Shown here: positions 27,079 to 35,367 of the stretch, piece after piece | Position numbering within the stretch: position 1 is the first letter of the stretch | How the letters are laid out: each line of letters opens with the position of its first letter | NCBI RefSeq assembly: GCF_030499515.1 | Contig: NZ_JASTWJ010000001.1 | Coordinates: 9,280,001-9,344,000 of the forward strand | Reading direction: 5' to 3' | Origin: Streptomyces sp. DT2A-34 | GTDB taxonomy: Bacteria; Actinomycetota; Actinomycetes; Streptomycetales; Streptomycetaceae | DNA: 64,000 nt | Translations under genes and position numbers: made by a program | The notes under the pieces: model-generated | Seen by the model: the letters and a program-made list of their open reading frames with translations, nothing else | What the model was told of the DNA's origin: nothing | Database searches by the model: none

Positions 27079-27122
27079 GGCGAGGCCGGCCGCGTCCCGT
27101 CGCGGCCGCGGCCGACCTCGCC
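27079..27122. terminator. bidirectional hairpin between lacI-type gene and binding-protein gene
   Basis: Long GC-rich inverted repeat: GGCGAGG with CCGGCCGCG on the left pairs imperfectly with CGCGGCCG and CCTCGCC on the right. It lies between two convergent stop codons and can serve both genes. Confidence 0.7.
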
Positions 27123-27137
27123 TGTCCATGGACGCGC

Positions 27138-28142
27138 CTAGCGCGTGCCCTTGGCCGCGAACTCCGCGACCGCGTCGACGTTGTCCTTGGTGATGAACGC
27201 GGGTCCGGTCAGCACCGGAGCGGTGCCGCCGCCGCTGAAGTTGCCGTTGGTCTTGTACAGCCACAGCGAGTCGACCGCCAAGTAGCCCTGCAGATAGGGC
27301 TGCTGGTCGACGGCGAACTCGACCTTTCCGTCCTGGACGGCGGTGACCAGCTCCTTGTTGAGGTCGAAGGTGGCGATCTCGGCCTTGCTGCCGGCGTCGG
27401 CGACGGACTGCACGGCGGTGAGGGCGAAGGGGGCGCCGAGGGTGACGACCTGGTCGATGGAGGAGTCCTGCTGGAGCTTGGCGGTGATGGTCGACTTCAC
27501 CGAGGGCATGTCGGTGCCGTTGACGTAGAGGTTGTCCGTCTTGCCTTTGAAGCCCTTCTTCAGACCGGCGCAGCGGGCTTCGAGGGCGACATGGCCCTGT
27601 TCCTGGATGACGCACAGGGCGTGCTTGGCGCCGCTTGAGTTGAGCTTCTCGCCGAAGGCCTGGCCGGCGATGTTCTCGTCCTGGCCGAAGTATTCGAGCA
27701 TGCCGAGGTCTTTCCAGTCGTCCAGGCCCGCGTTGAAGCCGACGACGGGGATGCCGGCGGCGGTGGCCTTGGCGACGACGGCCTTCATGGCGCTGGGCTT
27801 GGCGGCCGTCAGGGCGATGCCGTCGACCTTTTGGTCGATGGCGTTCTGGACGAGGCTGGCCTGGTTGCCGGCGCTGGGGTCGGACGAGTAGACGAGCTTG
27901 ATGTTGTCCTTGGCGGCGGCGGCCTCGACTCCCTTGCGGATCAGGTCCCAGAAGGTGTCGCCGGGGGCCGCGTGCGTGATCATGGCCACGGTCATCCGGG
28001 GCGTGGTCGCCTGGCCCGCCGAAGCGTCCGCGGAGCCCTCCTCGGACTGCTTGCCTCCGGAGCTGCTGGAGCATCCCGCTGCGAACAGGCCTGCGGCCAG
28101 GGCGGCGGCCGTCAGTGTGGCGGCTCGGTGGTGTCTGCGCAT
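27138..28142 (-). CDS. sugar ABC substrate-binding lipoprotein (RbsB-like)
   Basis: A 334-residue lipoprotein: signal from ATG 28142 with lipobox FAAGCSSSS, then a type I periplasmic binding fold (TVAMITHAAPGDTFWDLIRK, VDGIALTAAKPSAM, VVGFNAGLDDW, FAVDQQPYLQGYLAVDSLW). It belongs to the ribose/xylose/inositol binding group (Peripla_BP_4). GGAGG lies 10 bases before ATG 28142. No ATPase or permease gene adjoins it, although such proteins normally work with RbsA/RbsC-type partners. It shares the LacI operator with the isomerase operon, so it probably binds the same sugar, either for a distant ABC importer or as a sensor. Confidence 0.9.
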   Translation of the reverse strand: MRRHHRAATLTAAALAAGLFAAGCSSSSGGKQSEEGSADASAGQATTPRMTVAMITHAAPGDTFWDLIRKGVEAAAAKDNIKLVYSSDPSAGNQASLVQNAIDQKVDGIALTAAKPSAMKAVVAKATAAGIPVVGFNAGLDDWKDLGMLEYFGQDENIAGQAFGEKLNSSGAKHALCVIQEQGHVALEARCAGLKKGFKGKTDNLYVNGTDMPSVKSTITAKLQQDSSIDQVVTLGAPFALTAVQSVADAGSKAEIATFDLNKELVTAVQDGKVEFAVDQQPYLQGYLAVDSLWLYKTNGNFSGGGTAPVLTGPAFITKDNVDAVAEFAAKGTR

Positions 28143-28222
28143 GTCCCATGCACCTCCCTGTGCTGGTCGGGGCGGGTTCTCAGGTGGGGGAGGTTCACGG
28201 GTACCGCCCGTTGGATACCGAC

Positions 28223-28251
28223 TGGAGCGCTCCACTAGCGCGCTCTAGTGG
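28223..28251. promoter_or_regulatory. two abutting palindromic operators
   Basis: TGGAGCGCTCCA (28223-28234, perfect palindrome, CebR-like but two bases shorter) directly abuts operator copy 2, ACTAGCGCGCTCTAGT (28234-28249; with flanks CCACTAG and CTAGTGG at 28232-28251). Both lie 80-110 bases upstream of the binding-protein start. Two LacI-type regulators may compete here. Confidence 0.75.
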
Positions 28252-28382
28252 CAGGTACTATGCGGCTGCCGACAGATGATGTCAATGGATTTGTCAGGAC
28301 GTATCGACAAAGCCGAGGTGGGAGGGGGCGTCGCCGGGGATGGCGGGTGCGCCGTTCGGGGTGCGGTCCGGGAGAAAGAAGA

Positions 28383-28410
28383 CCACCCCGCCTTGAGGAA
28401 GACGGGGTGG
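28383..28410 (-). terminator. hairpin after the NlpC/P60 gene
   Basis: An 8-bp perfect stem (CCACCCCG at 28383-28390, CGGGGTGG at 28403-28410) with a 12-base loop lies 33 bases beyond the NlpC/P60 stop. The rest of 28252-28442 shows nothing further except a short GACGGCT repeat (28424-28442). Confidence 0.65.
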
Positions 28411-28442
28411 CAGCGGCTGGTCGACGGCTGACGGCTGACGGC

Positions 28443-29816
28443 TCAGGCGGGCCGTATCGCGCTGTGGATCGCCGACTCCCCGGCGTAGTGGATCGACTCC
28501 TCGCGGATGGCTGCCCCGGGCCCTGGGGCGTGGATCATCATGCCGTTGCCGGAGTAGATACCGACGTGGCCGATGTGGAAGAGGACCAGGTCGCCGGGTT
28601 CGAGGTAGGTGAGGGCGATTCCCTGGCCGGCGGTCGCCTGCTCCGGTGCGGTGCGCGGGAGGGTGATGCCGGCGGCCTTCCAAGCTGCCTGGGTGAGGCC
28701 GGGGCCGTCGTAGGCGTCCGGGCCCGTCGTGCCCCAGACGCAGGGTTTGCCGATCTGGGCTCGGGCGAAGGCGAGGGCGCGTACGGCTCGCGTGTCCTGC
28801 GGGGCTGCCGAGGTGAGGGGGGTGCTCCTGTCGAGGGCCTGGCTCGTCGTGGTGGGCCAGGCCGTCGTGCCGGGCGGGACGGTGGTGAGGTCGGCTGCGG
28901 ACTGCGCCCGCAGTGCCTGCCACTGGGCCTCGGCCGAGGGCTGGACCTGGGGTGCGGTGCCACTCCAGGTGTCGGCGGCGGGCAGGGCCTCGACGGCAGC
29001 GAGCGGCGTGCCCTGCTGGGCGGTGTACACGGACAGCACCTCGCGGGCCCGGGCGAGCTTGCGCTGGTTCTGCTCCTTGGCCGCCCGTAACGCGGACCGC
29101 TGCTGGGGCTCGGCCGCTGTTTCGGCGACCGGAGCGGGCGGCGCAAGGGCCGACCGGGTGCTCCAGCCGGTCTGCGTGGTCTCCTGCGGTGCCTCCGGGG
29201 CAGCCGGCAGGGCGGCGATCGGGCCGGCGGTGAGTTCCGCCACGGGAGCCGTCCCCGTCGCCGGAGCGGACGTCAGCTCGGCGACCGGCGCGGCGGGTAG
29301 CTCCAGTGCGGCGCGGCCGGACGCCTCCCGTCCACGATCGGCGAGACCGTCCCCCGCGCGCTCCGCCGGGCGGGTGCGCGGCGTCTCGGCGGGTCGCTCC
29401 GGCATCCTGCCGGCGGGCAGCGCTGCCGGAACGGTCGGACCCAGCTTCGAGCGGACCGCGTCGAACCACTGCCGGGCGGCGTCGTCGAGAGCGGGGTCGC
29501 CGCGCCTGCCCTCGTCGCCCCGGACTGCGGCGGGTGTGCCTGCGGCGCCCGTCGGCCGTTCGGCTCGCTTGCGCGGTCCCGTAGCCGCGGCGCGGGTGGC
29601 GTTGAAGGTTCCCGTGTCGGACTCGGCCCGGTCGTAGAGCGAGCTGACCCGCCGGCTGACCTCCTCACGGCTCGGCGTCTCGTCCCCGACGGAGGGGGCG
29701 GCGTTGGCCGTCTGTGCGAGCAGGGCCACAGAGGTGAGGGCCGCCGACGCGAGTGCGGAATTGCGCATGCCGGGGAGGCTCAAAGCCCCCGGACGCGCGG
29801 TGCGTTCCGACGCCAT
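28443..29816 (-). CDS. NlpC/P60 (C40) wall protein lacking the catalytic Cys
   Basis: A 457-residue secreted protein: signal region ending LAQTANAAPS, a long Ala/Pro/Glu-rich helical middle (about residues 35-345), and a C-terminal NlpC/P60 domain (from ALAFARAQIGKPCVWG). The Cys motif normally reads YDCSGL; here it is YDGPGL, with Gly at residue 371 (codon at 28704-28706). The catalytic His region (HVGIYSGNGMMIHAPGPG) is intact. Without the nucleophile it should not cut peptidoglycan and may instead bind it or regulate another hydrolase. ATG 29816 has AAGGAG about 12 bases upstream. A c-di-AMP riboswitch precedes it, as for many Streptomyces wall hydrolases. Confidence 0.88.
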   Translation of the reverse strand: MASERTARPGALSLPGMRNSALASAALTSVALLAQTANAAPSVGDETPSREEVSRRVSSLYDRAESDTGTFNATRAAATGPRKRAERPTGAAGTPAAVRGDEGRRGDPALDDAARQWFDAVRSKLGPTVPAALPAGRMPERPAETPRTRPAERAGDGLADRGREASGRAALELPAAPVAELTSAPATGTAPVAELTAGPIAALPAAPEAPQETTQTGWSTRSALAPPAPVAETAAEPQQRSALRAAKEQNQRKLARAREVLSVYTAQQGTPLAAVEALPAADTWSGTAPQVQPSAEAQWQALRAQSAADLTTVPPGTTAWPTTTSQALDRSTPLTSAAPQDTRAVRALAFARAQIGKPCVWGTTGPDAYDGPGLTQAAWKAAGITLPRTAPEQATAGQGIALTYLEPGDLVLFHIGHVGIYSGNGMMIHAPGPGAAIREESIHYAGESAIHSAIRPA

Positions 29817-29840
29817 GGGCGACGTACTCCTTCCGTACTC

Positions 29841-30010
29841 CGCCTACCGAGTCAGCGGTGGGGCCCCCAGGCCGTTCAGGCTCTGGGAGAGGGTTCGGGC
29901 GGTCGGTTCCGGAAGGTGTGCCCTACGGTCCTTGCCCTGAAGGGCAGTTGGGCCGATTCACCCCGATTTTCGGTTGGGTCCCCGGCTCCAGCGAACCCTT
30001 GCGGGCGCAC
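29841..30010 (-). promoter_or_regulatory. c-di-AMP riboswitch (ydaO-yuaA type)
   Basis: On the minus strand the leader contains GAGCCGGGGACCCAA, then ATCGGGGTGAATCGG (29953-29989), GGGCAAGGACCGTAGGG further on, and CGCTGACTCGGTAGGCGG just before the gene (ending near 29841). These are the conserved parts of the ydaO class found upstream of rpf- and NlpC/P60-type genes in actinobacteria. Binding of c-di-AMP normally turns expression off. The 5' end is estimated. Confidence 0.85.
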
Positions 30011-30075
30011 CGGAATCGGCGGAGGCCGCACGTCCCGACGGGGTTCGCCGGAGGTCGTCGTGCGGCCTGAGGCGT

Positions 30076-30105
30076 AACCTAACCAACTTGTGAGCCTCGC
30101 GTGAA
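30076..30105 (-). promoter_or_regulatory. possible promoter of the riboswitch-NlpC/P60 transcript
   Basis: On the minus strand TTCACG (30105-30100) and TAGGTT (30081-30076) are spaced 18 bases apart, 60-70 bases before the riboswitch core. The match to vegetative consensus is modest. Confidence 0.4.
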
Positions 30106-30172
30106 GATTGACATGTGAAATGTCCGATACGTTTTTGTGACCTTCGACGCTTCGGAGGGCCGGCCACCGCTT

Positions 30173-31225
30173 TCACTTCGCGCTGCGCCGGCTCCGCCAC
30201 GCCTCGTAGTGGTCCAGGACCGTCTGCTCGATCGGGCGGTAGGTGACGCCCAGTTCGTTCACGCTCCGGCTGTTGTCCACCTGGAAGCGGATGCCGAGGT
30301 GTTTGCGGATGTAGTCCTGCGTCAGTCCGAAGGCCGGGCCCAGGACGCGTACCGGCCAGTGCGGGAGGGCGGTGCGCGGCAGGCGGAGGTCGCGGGGGTA
30401 ACGGGTCCGGATGACGCGGGCCATCTCGTGGAAGGACGTCATGGTCCGGTCGGCGACGATGTAACGGCCCTTCGCGTCCGGGTTCTCCGCGGCCGCGATG
30501 TGCGCGTCGGCCACGTCGCGCACGTCCGCCGTGGTGAAGCTGAAGTCCGGGGCGCCGTAGAAGAAGTAGCCCTTGAACAGCTCCTCCAGCAGGAACAGGC
30601 TGCCGGACTCCGAGGCCGGGGTGAGGGAAGGGCCCAGGATCAGGCCGGGGTTGACCGACACCATCCGCCAGCGGCCCTGGGCGGCCTCCGCGTCCCACGC
30701 CGCGCGTTCCGCGACCGTCTTGGCGTAGTGATAGGGGTTGTTCTCGACCGTGCTGGTGGTGTTGAAGTACCGCTCCGACAGCACCGCGTCGTCCATGGCC
30801 AGTACGTCCGCGTAGTCCCCGAAGATCGCGCCCACGGTGGAGGTGAGGACGAGCCTGTCGACCGTGGGCGTCCGCTCGATGGCGGCCAGCACGTTGCGTG
30901 TGCCGAGCAGGGCCGGGTCGACCATGTCCCGGCGGCCGTCCTTGATCTTCTCCGGCATGCGGAACGGCGACGCCACATGGAACACCACCCGGCACCCGGT
31001 CATCGCCTCGTCGAAGGAGCCCTCCCTCAGCAAGTCCGCCTCGAACAACGACAGTTGGCCGGGCCGTGCTTCCCGCATCTCCCGCAGCGGCCGAACCTTC
31101 GCCGCGTCGGCCGTGCTGCGCACGGTGGCGTGGACCCGATACCCGCGCTCCATGAGCCGCTTGACCAGATGACTCCCGACGAACCCACTGCCGCCGGTCA
31201 CCAACACGCCTGTCGAGCCGTCCAT
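30173..31225 (-). CDS. NAD(P)-dependent epimerase/reductase (dihydroflavonol reductase-like)
   Basis: A 350-residue extended SDR. The dinucleotide motif VLVTGGSGFVGSHLV is near the N-terminus; the active site is Ser in VLTSTVGAIFG with YHYAKTVAE (Tyr-x3-Lys) near residue 165. The region VSVNPGLILGPSL follows. This is the arrangement of dihydroflavonol 4-reductase and related aldehyde or ketone reductases. ATG 31225 has GGAGGGG 8 bases upstream, so it is preferred over GTG 31231. It stands alone between the hexarate operon terminator and the NlpC/P60 leader. The substrate is unknown. Confidence 0.9.
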   Translation of the reverse strand: MDGSTGVLVTGGSGFVGSHLVKRLMERGYRVHATVRSTADAAKVRPLREMREARPGQLSLFEADLLREGSFDEAMTGCRVVFHVASPFRMPEKIKDGRRDMVDPALLGTRNVLAAIERTPTVDRLVLTSTVGAIFGDYADVLAMDDAVLSERYFNTTSTVENNPYHYAKTVAERAAWDAEAAQGRWRMVSVNPGLILGPSLTPASESGSLFLLEELFKGYFFYGAPDFSFTTADVRDVADAHIAAAENPDAKGRYIVADRTMTSFHEMARVIRTRYPRDLRLPRTALPHWPVRVLGPAFGLTQDYIRKHLGIRFQVDNSRSVNELGVTYRPIEQTVLDHYEAWRSRRSAK

Positions 31226-31280
31226 GCCCACGCCCCTCCACCCCTCCTGTCGTGCGGTCGGGGGTCACCTTATGGGGCGT

Positions 31281-31312
31281 CGACGGCTACCGGCGTTGTC
31301 CGGTGGCCGTCG
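31281..31312 (-). terminator. hairpin after the hexarate operon
   Basis: A 13-bp stem with one G-U pair (CGACGGCTACCGG at 31281-31293 with CCGGTGGCCGTCG at 31300-31312) and a 6-base loop, 18 bases beyond the gudD stop. Confidence 0.7.
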
Positions 31313-31329
31313 CCGTAAGCCTCCGGCCG

Positions 31330-32583
31330 TCACCAGCGCGGCAGCCGGAGTTCGTACTCCGGTTGGATCCGCCGCATGTACCCGGTGTCGTCCCGGCTGC
31401 GTACCCCGGAGTCCATGTACAGCCGGTGCAGCCGGTTCAGGGCGTCGTGGTCGAGTTCCACGCCGAGGCCGGGGCCCGTCGGCACCTTGACCTCGCCGTC
31501 GCGGAACTCCAGGACACCCGGGCGGATCACGTCGTCGGCGTGGTTCCACGGATAGTGGGTGTCGCAGGAGTGGTCGAGGTTGGGGATCGCCGCGGCCACA
31601 TGGGTCATGGCGGCCAGGCTGATGCCCAGGTGCGAATTGGAGTGCATGGACAGCGCCAGCCCGAACGCCTCGCAGACCGCGGCCAGTTCACGGGTACGGC
31701 GCAGGCCGCCCCAGTAGTGGTGGTCGGTGAGGAGCACCTGGACGGCGTTCTGCTCGATCGCGGGCTTCAGATGCTCCCAGGCGATCACACACATGTTGGT
31801 GCCCAGCGGCATCGGCGCGTCCCGCGCCACCGCCGCCATGCCCTCGATGCCCTTGGTCGGGTCCTCCAAGTACTCCAGGACACCGTCCAGTTCGCGGGCC
31901 ACGTACGTGGACGTCTCCACCGTCCACGCCGTGTTGGGGTCCAGCCGCAGCGGCTGCCCGGGGAAGGCCTCCGCGAGCGCCCTGATCGCGGCGATCTCCT
32001 CGTCGGGCGGGAAGACACCGCCCTTCAGCTTGAACGACCTGAACCCGTACCGTTCCTGCATCAGCCGGGCCTGCTCCACGATGCCGGCCGGGTCCAGGGC
32101 CTCGCCCCAGTCGTCACCGACGGCGGCGCGGCCGTCGAGGGCCGGGTGCTCGGCCCATTTGTAGAAGAGGTACGCGGCGAACGGCACCGACTCCCGGACC
32201 GTGCCGCCGAGCAGGTCGCTGACCGGGCGGTCGAGCAGCTTGCCCTGTGCGTCGAGGCAGGCCACCTCCACCGCGGAGGTGGTCCAGCCGCGCTCGTGGG
32301 AGCTGGGCACGGTCGGCAGCAGGGCCGCGTCGATCGCGGCCGAGACAGCCGTGGTGTCGAAGACGTCCATGCCGACGACGACCTTGGCGGCGGCATCGAG
32401 TCGCTCCAGGCGGGCGACCCCGCCGGGGGACTCGCCGAGCCCCACCGTGCCGTCCTCCAGGACGAGTTGGAGGATGATGCGCAGGGCGAGGGGCTCGTGC
32501 ACGCCGTTGGAGTTGAGCAGCGGCGGATCGCGGAAGGCGATCGGGGTGACGATCAGTTCCCTGATCCGGGTCGGGTCGCTCAT
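31330..32583 (-). CDS. gudD: glucarate dehydratase
   Basis: A 417-residue enolase-superfamily enzyme of the glucarate dehydratase group. The N-terminal capping domain includes ITPIAF-like VTPIAFRDPPLLNSNGVHEP; the barrel carries FKLKGGVF (catalytic Lys pair region), LDPNTAWT and LEDPT (metal ligands), and LSMHSNSHLGIS (catalytic His). It dehydrates D-glucarate to 5-dehydro-4-deoxy-D-glucarate in the cytoplasm. Its ATG overlaps the kdgD stop, making it the last gene of the five-gene operon with the ABC importer. Galactarate or idarate may also be substrates, since such dehydratases often accept related hexarates. Confidence 0.92.
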   Translation of the reverse strand: MSDPTRIRELIVTPIAFRDPPLLNSNGVHEPLALRIILQLVLEDGTVGLGESPGGVARLERLDAAAKVVVGMDVFDTTAVSAAIDAALLPTVPSSHERGWTTSAVEVACLDAQGKLLDRPVSDLLGGTVRESVPFAAYLFYKWAEHPALDGRAAVGDDWGEALDPAGIVEQARLMQERYGFRSFKLKGGVFPPDEEIAAIRALAEAFPGQPLRLDPNTAWTVETSTYVARELDGVLEYLEDPTKGIEGMAAVARDAPMPLGTNMCVIAWEHLKPAIEQNAVQVLLTDHHYWGGLRRTRELAAVCEAFGLALSMHSNSHLGISLAAMTHVAAAIPNLDHSCDTHYPWNHADDVIRPGVLEFRDGEVKVPTGPGLGVELDHDALNRLHRLYMDSGVRSRDDTGYMRRIQPEYELRLPRW

Positions 32584-33488
32584 GCGGTGACCACCTCCAG
32601 GCCGTGGTCGATGAGCTTCGAGAGCCGCGCGATGTGTTCCGGTGTCGGGTCGACCAGGGGTGCCCGTACGCCGCCCACGTCCAGGCCACGCAGGGCCACT
32701 CCCGCCTTGACCAGCGCCACGGCGTACCCCGGCACCTCGTCGCGGAGCTGGACGAGGGGGCCGTAGAACTCGTCGAGGAGCGTGTCGACGCGGGCCTGGT
32801 CGCCCTCGGCGAGCGCCCGGTGGAAGGCCAGGGCGATCTCCGGGGCGAAGGCGAACACCGCCGAGGAGTACAGCTCGACGCCGACGCCCTTGTACGCGGG
32901 CGCGGTCATCTCGGCGGTGGGCAGGCCGTTGAAGAACTGGAAGTCCGCGCCGCCGGGTACGGCGCGTACGGCCCGGACGATGCGGTGCATCCGCTCGATG
33001 TCGCCGATGCCGTCCTTGAGGCCGACGACTTTCGGCAGGGCGGTGATCTCGGCCGCCGTGGTCGCGGTGAGGCGGGCGGTGCCGCGCTGGTAGAAGATCA
33101 CCGGCAGGTCGGTGGCGGCGGTGACCTCCTCGACGTACCGCACCAGGCCCTGCTGCGGCGCGGTCACCAGGTACGGCGGCAGCAGCAGGATGCCGCCGGC
33201 GCCGGCGCGTGCGACGCGGGCGGCCTGGTCGCGGGCGACCGGGGGCGGGCCGCCCGCCGCGGCGAGGACGGGGACGCGTCCGGCGGTCGTCTCGACGGCG
33301 ACGCGCGTGGCCCGTTCGATCTCGTCGGGCGTCAGCGCGTGGAACTCGCCGGTGCCGCAGGCGACGAACACGCCGCCCGCACCGGCCGCGACACCGCTGT
33401 CGATGTGCCGGGCGAGCCGTTCCTCGTCCAGTGACCCGTCCGCGGCGAACGGCGTCACCGGGAAGAACAGCACTCCTTGGAACTTCAT
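32580..33488 (-). CDS. kdgD: 5-dehydro-4-deoxyglucarate dehydratase
   Basis: A 302-residue member of the DapA/NAL aldolase superfamily. It starts FQGVLFFPVTPFAADGSLD, has ACGTGEFHALTPDE, VIFYQRGTARLT (Tyr of the catalytic set) and VGLKDGIGDIERM with the Schiff-base Lys. It decarboxylates and dehydrates 5-dehydro-4-deoxyglucarate to 2-oxoglutarate semialdehyde. The glucarate dehydratase encoded just downstream makes its substrate. The semialdehyde dehydrogenase that would finish the route to 2-oxoglutarate is not in the window. ATG 33488 follows a GGGAG at 4 bases. Confidence 0.93.
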   Translation of the reverse strand: MKFQGVLFFPVTPFAADGSLDEERLARHIDSGVAAGAGGVFVACGTGEFHALTPDEIERATRVAVETTAGRVPVLAAAGGPPPVARDQAARVARAGAGGILLLPPYLVTAPQQGLVRYVEEVTAATDLPVIFYQRGTARLTATTAAEITALPKVVGLKDGIGDIERMHRIVRAVRAVPGGADFQFFNGLPTAEMTAPAYKGVGVELYSSAVFAFAPEIALAFHRALAEGDQARVDTLLDEFYGPLVQLRDEVPGYAVALVKAGVALRGLDVGGVRAPLVDPTPEHIARLSKLIDHGLEVVTA

Positions 33489-33514
33489 GTCTCCCTCAAA
33501 CGTGGGGGGTTGGT

Positions 33515-34456
33515 TCAGCCCTTGGTGGCCCCGGCGGCGATGCCGGTGACCAGCGAGCGCTGGAGGAGCAGATAGACGATCAGGCTGGGAATCAGGGCGA
33601 TGACCGCACCGGCCAGCACCACCCCGGAGCCGACCTCGGGGTCGGTGCGCAGGATGGACAGGGCGACGGTGACCGTGTAGTCGGTGGGGTCCTTGGCGGC
33701 GATCAGGGGCAGCAGGTACTGGTCCCAGATCATGATGAAGCCGAGCACGCCGGCCACGCCGAGCGCGGGCTTGCACAGCGGCAGGATGACCTGCCACAGC
33801 ATCCTCAGCTCACCGACGCCGTCGAGGCGGGCGGCCTCCTCGATCTCGGCGGGGATGTCCCGCATGAACTCGGTCAGCATCATCACCGAGAAGCCCCAGG
33901 CGCCCAGCGGCAGGATGACGCCCCAGACGGTGCCCTTGAGGTCCAGGTGGACCACGGGGACGTCGCCGAGGACCAGCGACAGCGGGATCGCGATGACCTC
34001 CTCGGGAAGCATCAGCGTCATCATGAACAGCAGCATGATCAGCGCCCGGCCGCGGAACCGGTGCCGGGCCAGGGCGTACGCGGCGAGCGTGCACACCACG
34101 AGCTGGAGCAGCAGGCCGCCGCCCGCGATGACCAGCGAGTTGCCCAGGTAGTCCCAGATGCCGCGCTCGCCCGCCACCTTGAAGTTCAGCAGCGTGCTGT
34201 CGTGCGGCAGGAACGACAGCGAGGAGCCGCTGGGGTTGGGGGTGAGGGCGCCCGAGAAGATCGTCAGGAACGGTGCCGCGAAGATGCCGAGGGCGATCGC
34301 GCAGAGCAGGATCCGGAAGGTCCAGGCGAGACCGGGCCGGTCGCTCCAGCCGAGGGCGGTGTCGAAGCGGGCCGGGGTGGTCCGCCGCGCCTCGGCGGCC
34401 AGGCTCTTCGCATCCGGCACCGGCGTCCGGACGGGCTCGATGGCGGGGGCGCTCAT
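33515..34456 (-). CDS. carbohydrate ABC transporter permease (MalG type)
   Basis: A 313-residue permease of the sugar ABC (CUT1) family: a cytoplasmic N-terminus of about 50 residues, six membrane helices, and the EAA loop EEAARLDGVGELRMLWQVILP, where it docks on the ATPase. The C-terminal LLQRSLVTGIAAGATKG is typical of MalG homologs. Its ATG overlaps the upstream permease stop by 4 bases. With its partner it forms the membrane pore for the dicarboxylic sugar bound by the lipoprotein. No ATPase is encoded here, so a shared MsiK-type ATPase is likely, as is usual for CUT1 systems in Streptomyces. Confidence 0.93.
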   Translation of the reverse strand: MSAPAIEPVRTPVPDAKSLAAEARRTTPARFDTALGWSDRPGLAWTFRILLCAIALGIFAAPFLTIFSGALTPNPSGSSLSFLPHDSTLLNFKVAGERGIWDYLGNSLVIAGGGLLLQLVVCTLAAYALARHRFRGRALIMLLFMMTLMLPEEVIAIPLSLVLGDVPVVHLDLKGTVWGVILPLGAWGFSVMMLTEFMRDIPAEIEEAARLDGVGELRMLWQVILPLCKPALGVAGVLGFIMIWDQYLLPLIAAKDPTDYTVTVALSILRTDPEVGSGVVLAGAVIALIPSLIVYLLLQRSLVTGIAAGATKG

Positions 34457-35367
34457 CGCGCGTCTCCCCTCTTGCGGAGGTAGTTGACCGTGACGGTGAG
34501 CAGCAGCGTCACGCAGAGCAGCACGACGGAGGCCGCGGAGGCGCCGCCGATGTCGTTGCGGGTGAAGCCCAGGGTGTAGGCGCGGGTCATCCAGACGTCG
34601 GTGGACCCGGCGGGGCCGCCGCCGGTGAGGACGTAGACCTCGGTGAACACGCGCAGTCCGCGGATCGTGGCGAGCGTGAGCACGATCATGAGCGCCGGAC
34701 GGATCGCGGGCAGTGTGACGTAGCGAAGCCGCTGCCACAACGACACGCCGTCCATGGCCGCCGCCTCGTACAGCGAGCGGTCCACGCCCGCGAGACCGGC
34801 GAGCAGGATCACCATGTTGTACGGCGCCCAGATCCATATGCCCATGGCCACCGTCGAGTACAGCGCGATGTCCGGGTTGTCGAGGAACTGGACGGGCCCG
34901 AGCCCGAGGAGGTGCAGGCCGCTGTTGAGGAGGCCGTCGGAGGTCGGGTAGTACATCAGCCGCCACAGCTCGCCGACGACCGCGGTCGCGGTGACCGCGG
35001 GCAGGAAGACGGCGGTCCGGATGATTTTCAGCGAGCGGGCCTGGCCCTCCAGCAGCAGGGCGAGGACGAAGCCGAGCAGGATGGCGCCGACGGACTGGCC
35101 GATGCCGAGGACCAGGGTGTGCCCGATGGCGTCCTGGAAGCGGTGGTCGGTCAGCACCCGGGTGTAGTTGTCGAGGCCGATCCACTGGTCGCCGAGGAAG
35201 GGCTGTACGTCGAAGAAGCTGAGCCAGATGCCCTTGGCCATCGGCCAGAACTTGAAGACGAGGGCGAGCAGCAGACCCGGCGCCAGGAAGAGCCAGGGGA
35301 CGACGGCCTTCTTGCTGAGGACGCCGGAGACTCTGCGCGCCGCGGGGGTGGTCACGGTAGCGGTCAT
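34453..35367 (-). CDS. carbohydrate ABC transporter permease (MalF type)
   Basis: A 304-residue CUT1 permease. It begins with a basic cytoplasmic stretch, then PWLFLAPGLLLALVF as TM1 and FFDVQPFLGDQWIGLDNYT as the first external loop. The EAA motif is YEAAAMDGVSLWQRLRYVTLP in the cytoplasmic loop. Overlaps of 4 bases with both the binding-protein gene upstream and the MalG-type gene downstream indicate tight coupling. It pairs with the next gene product to import the ligand. Confidence 0.93.
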   Translation of the reverse strand: MTATVTTPAARRVSGVLSKKAVVPWLFLAPGLLLALVFKFWPMAKGIWLSFFDVQPFLGDQWIGLDNYTRVLTDHRFQDAIGHTLVLGIGQSVGAILLGFVLALLLEGQARSLKIIRTAVFLPAVTATAVVGELWRLMYYPTSDGLLNSGLHLLGLGPVQFLDNPDIALYSTVAMGIWIWAPYNMVILLAGLAGVDRSLYEAAAMDGVSLWQRLRYVTLPAIRPALMIVLTLATIRGLRVFTEVYVLTGGGPAGSTDVWMTRAYTLGFTRNDIGGASAASVVLLCVTLLLTVTVNYLRKRGDAR

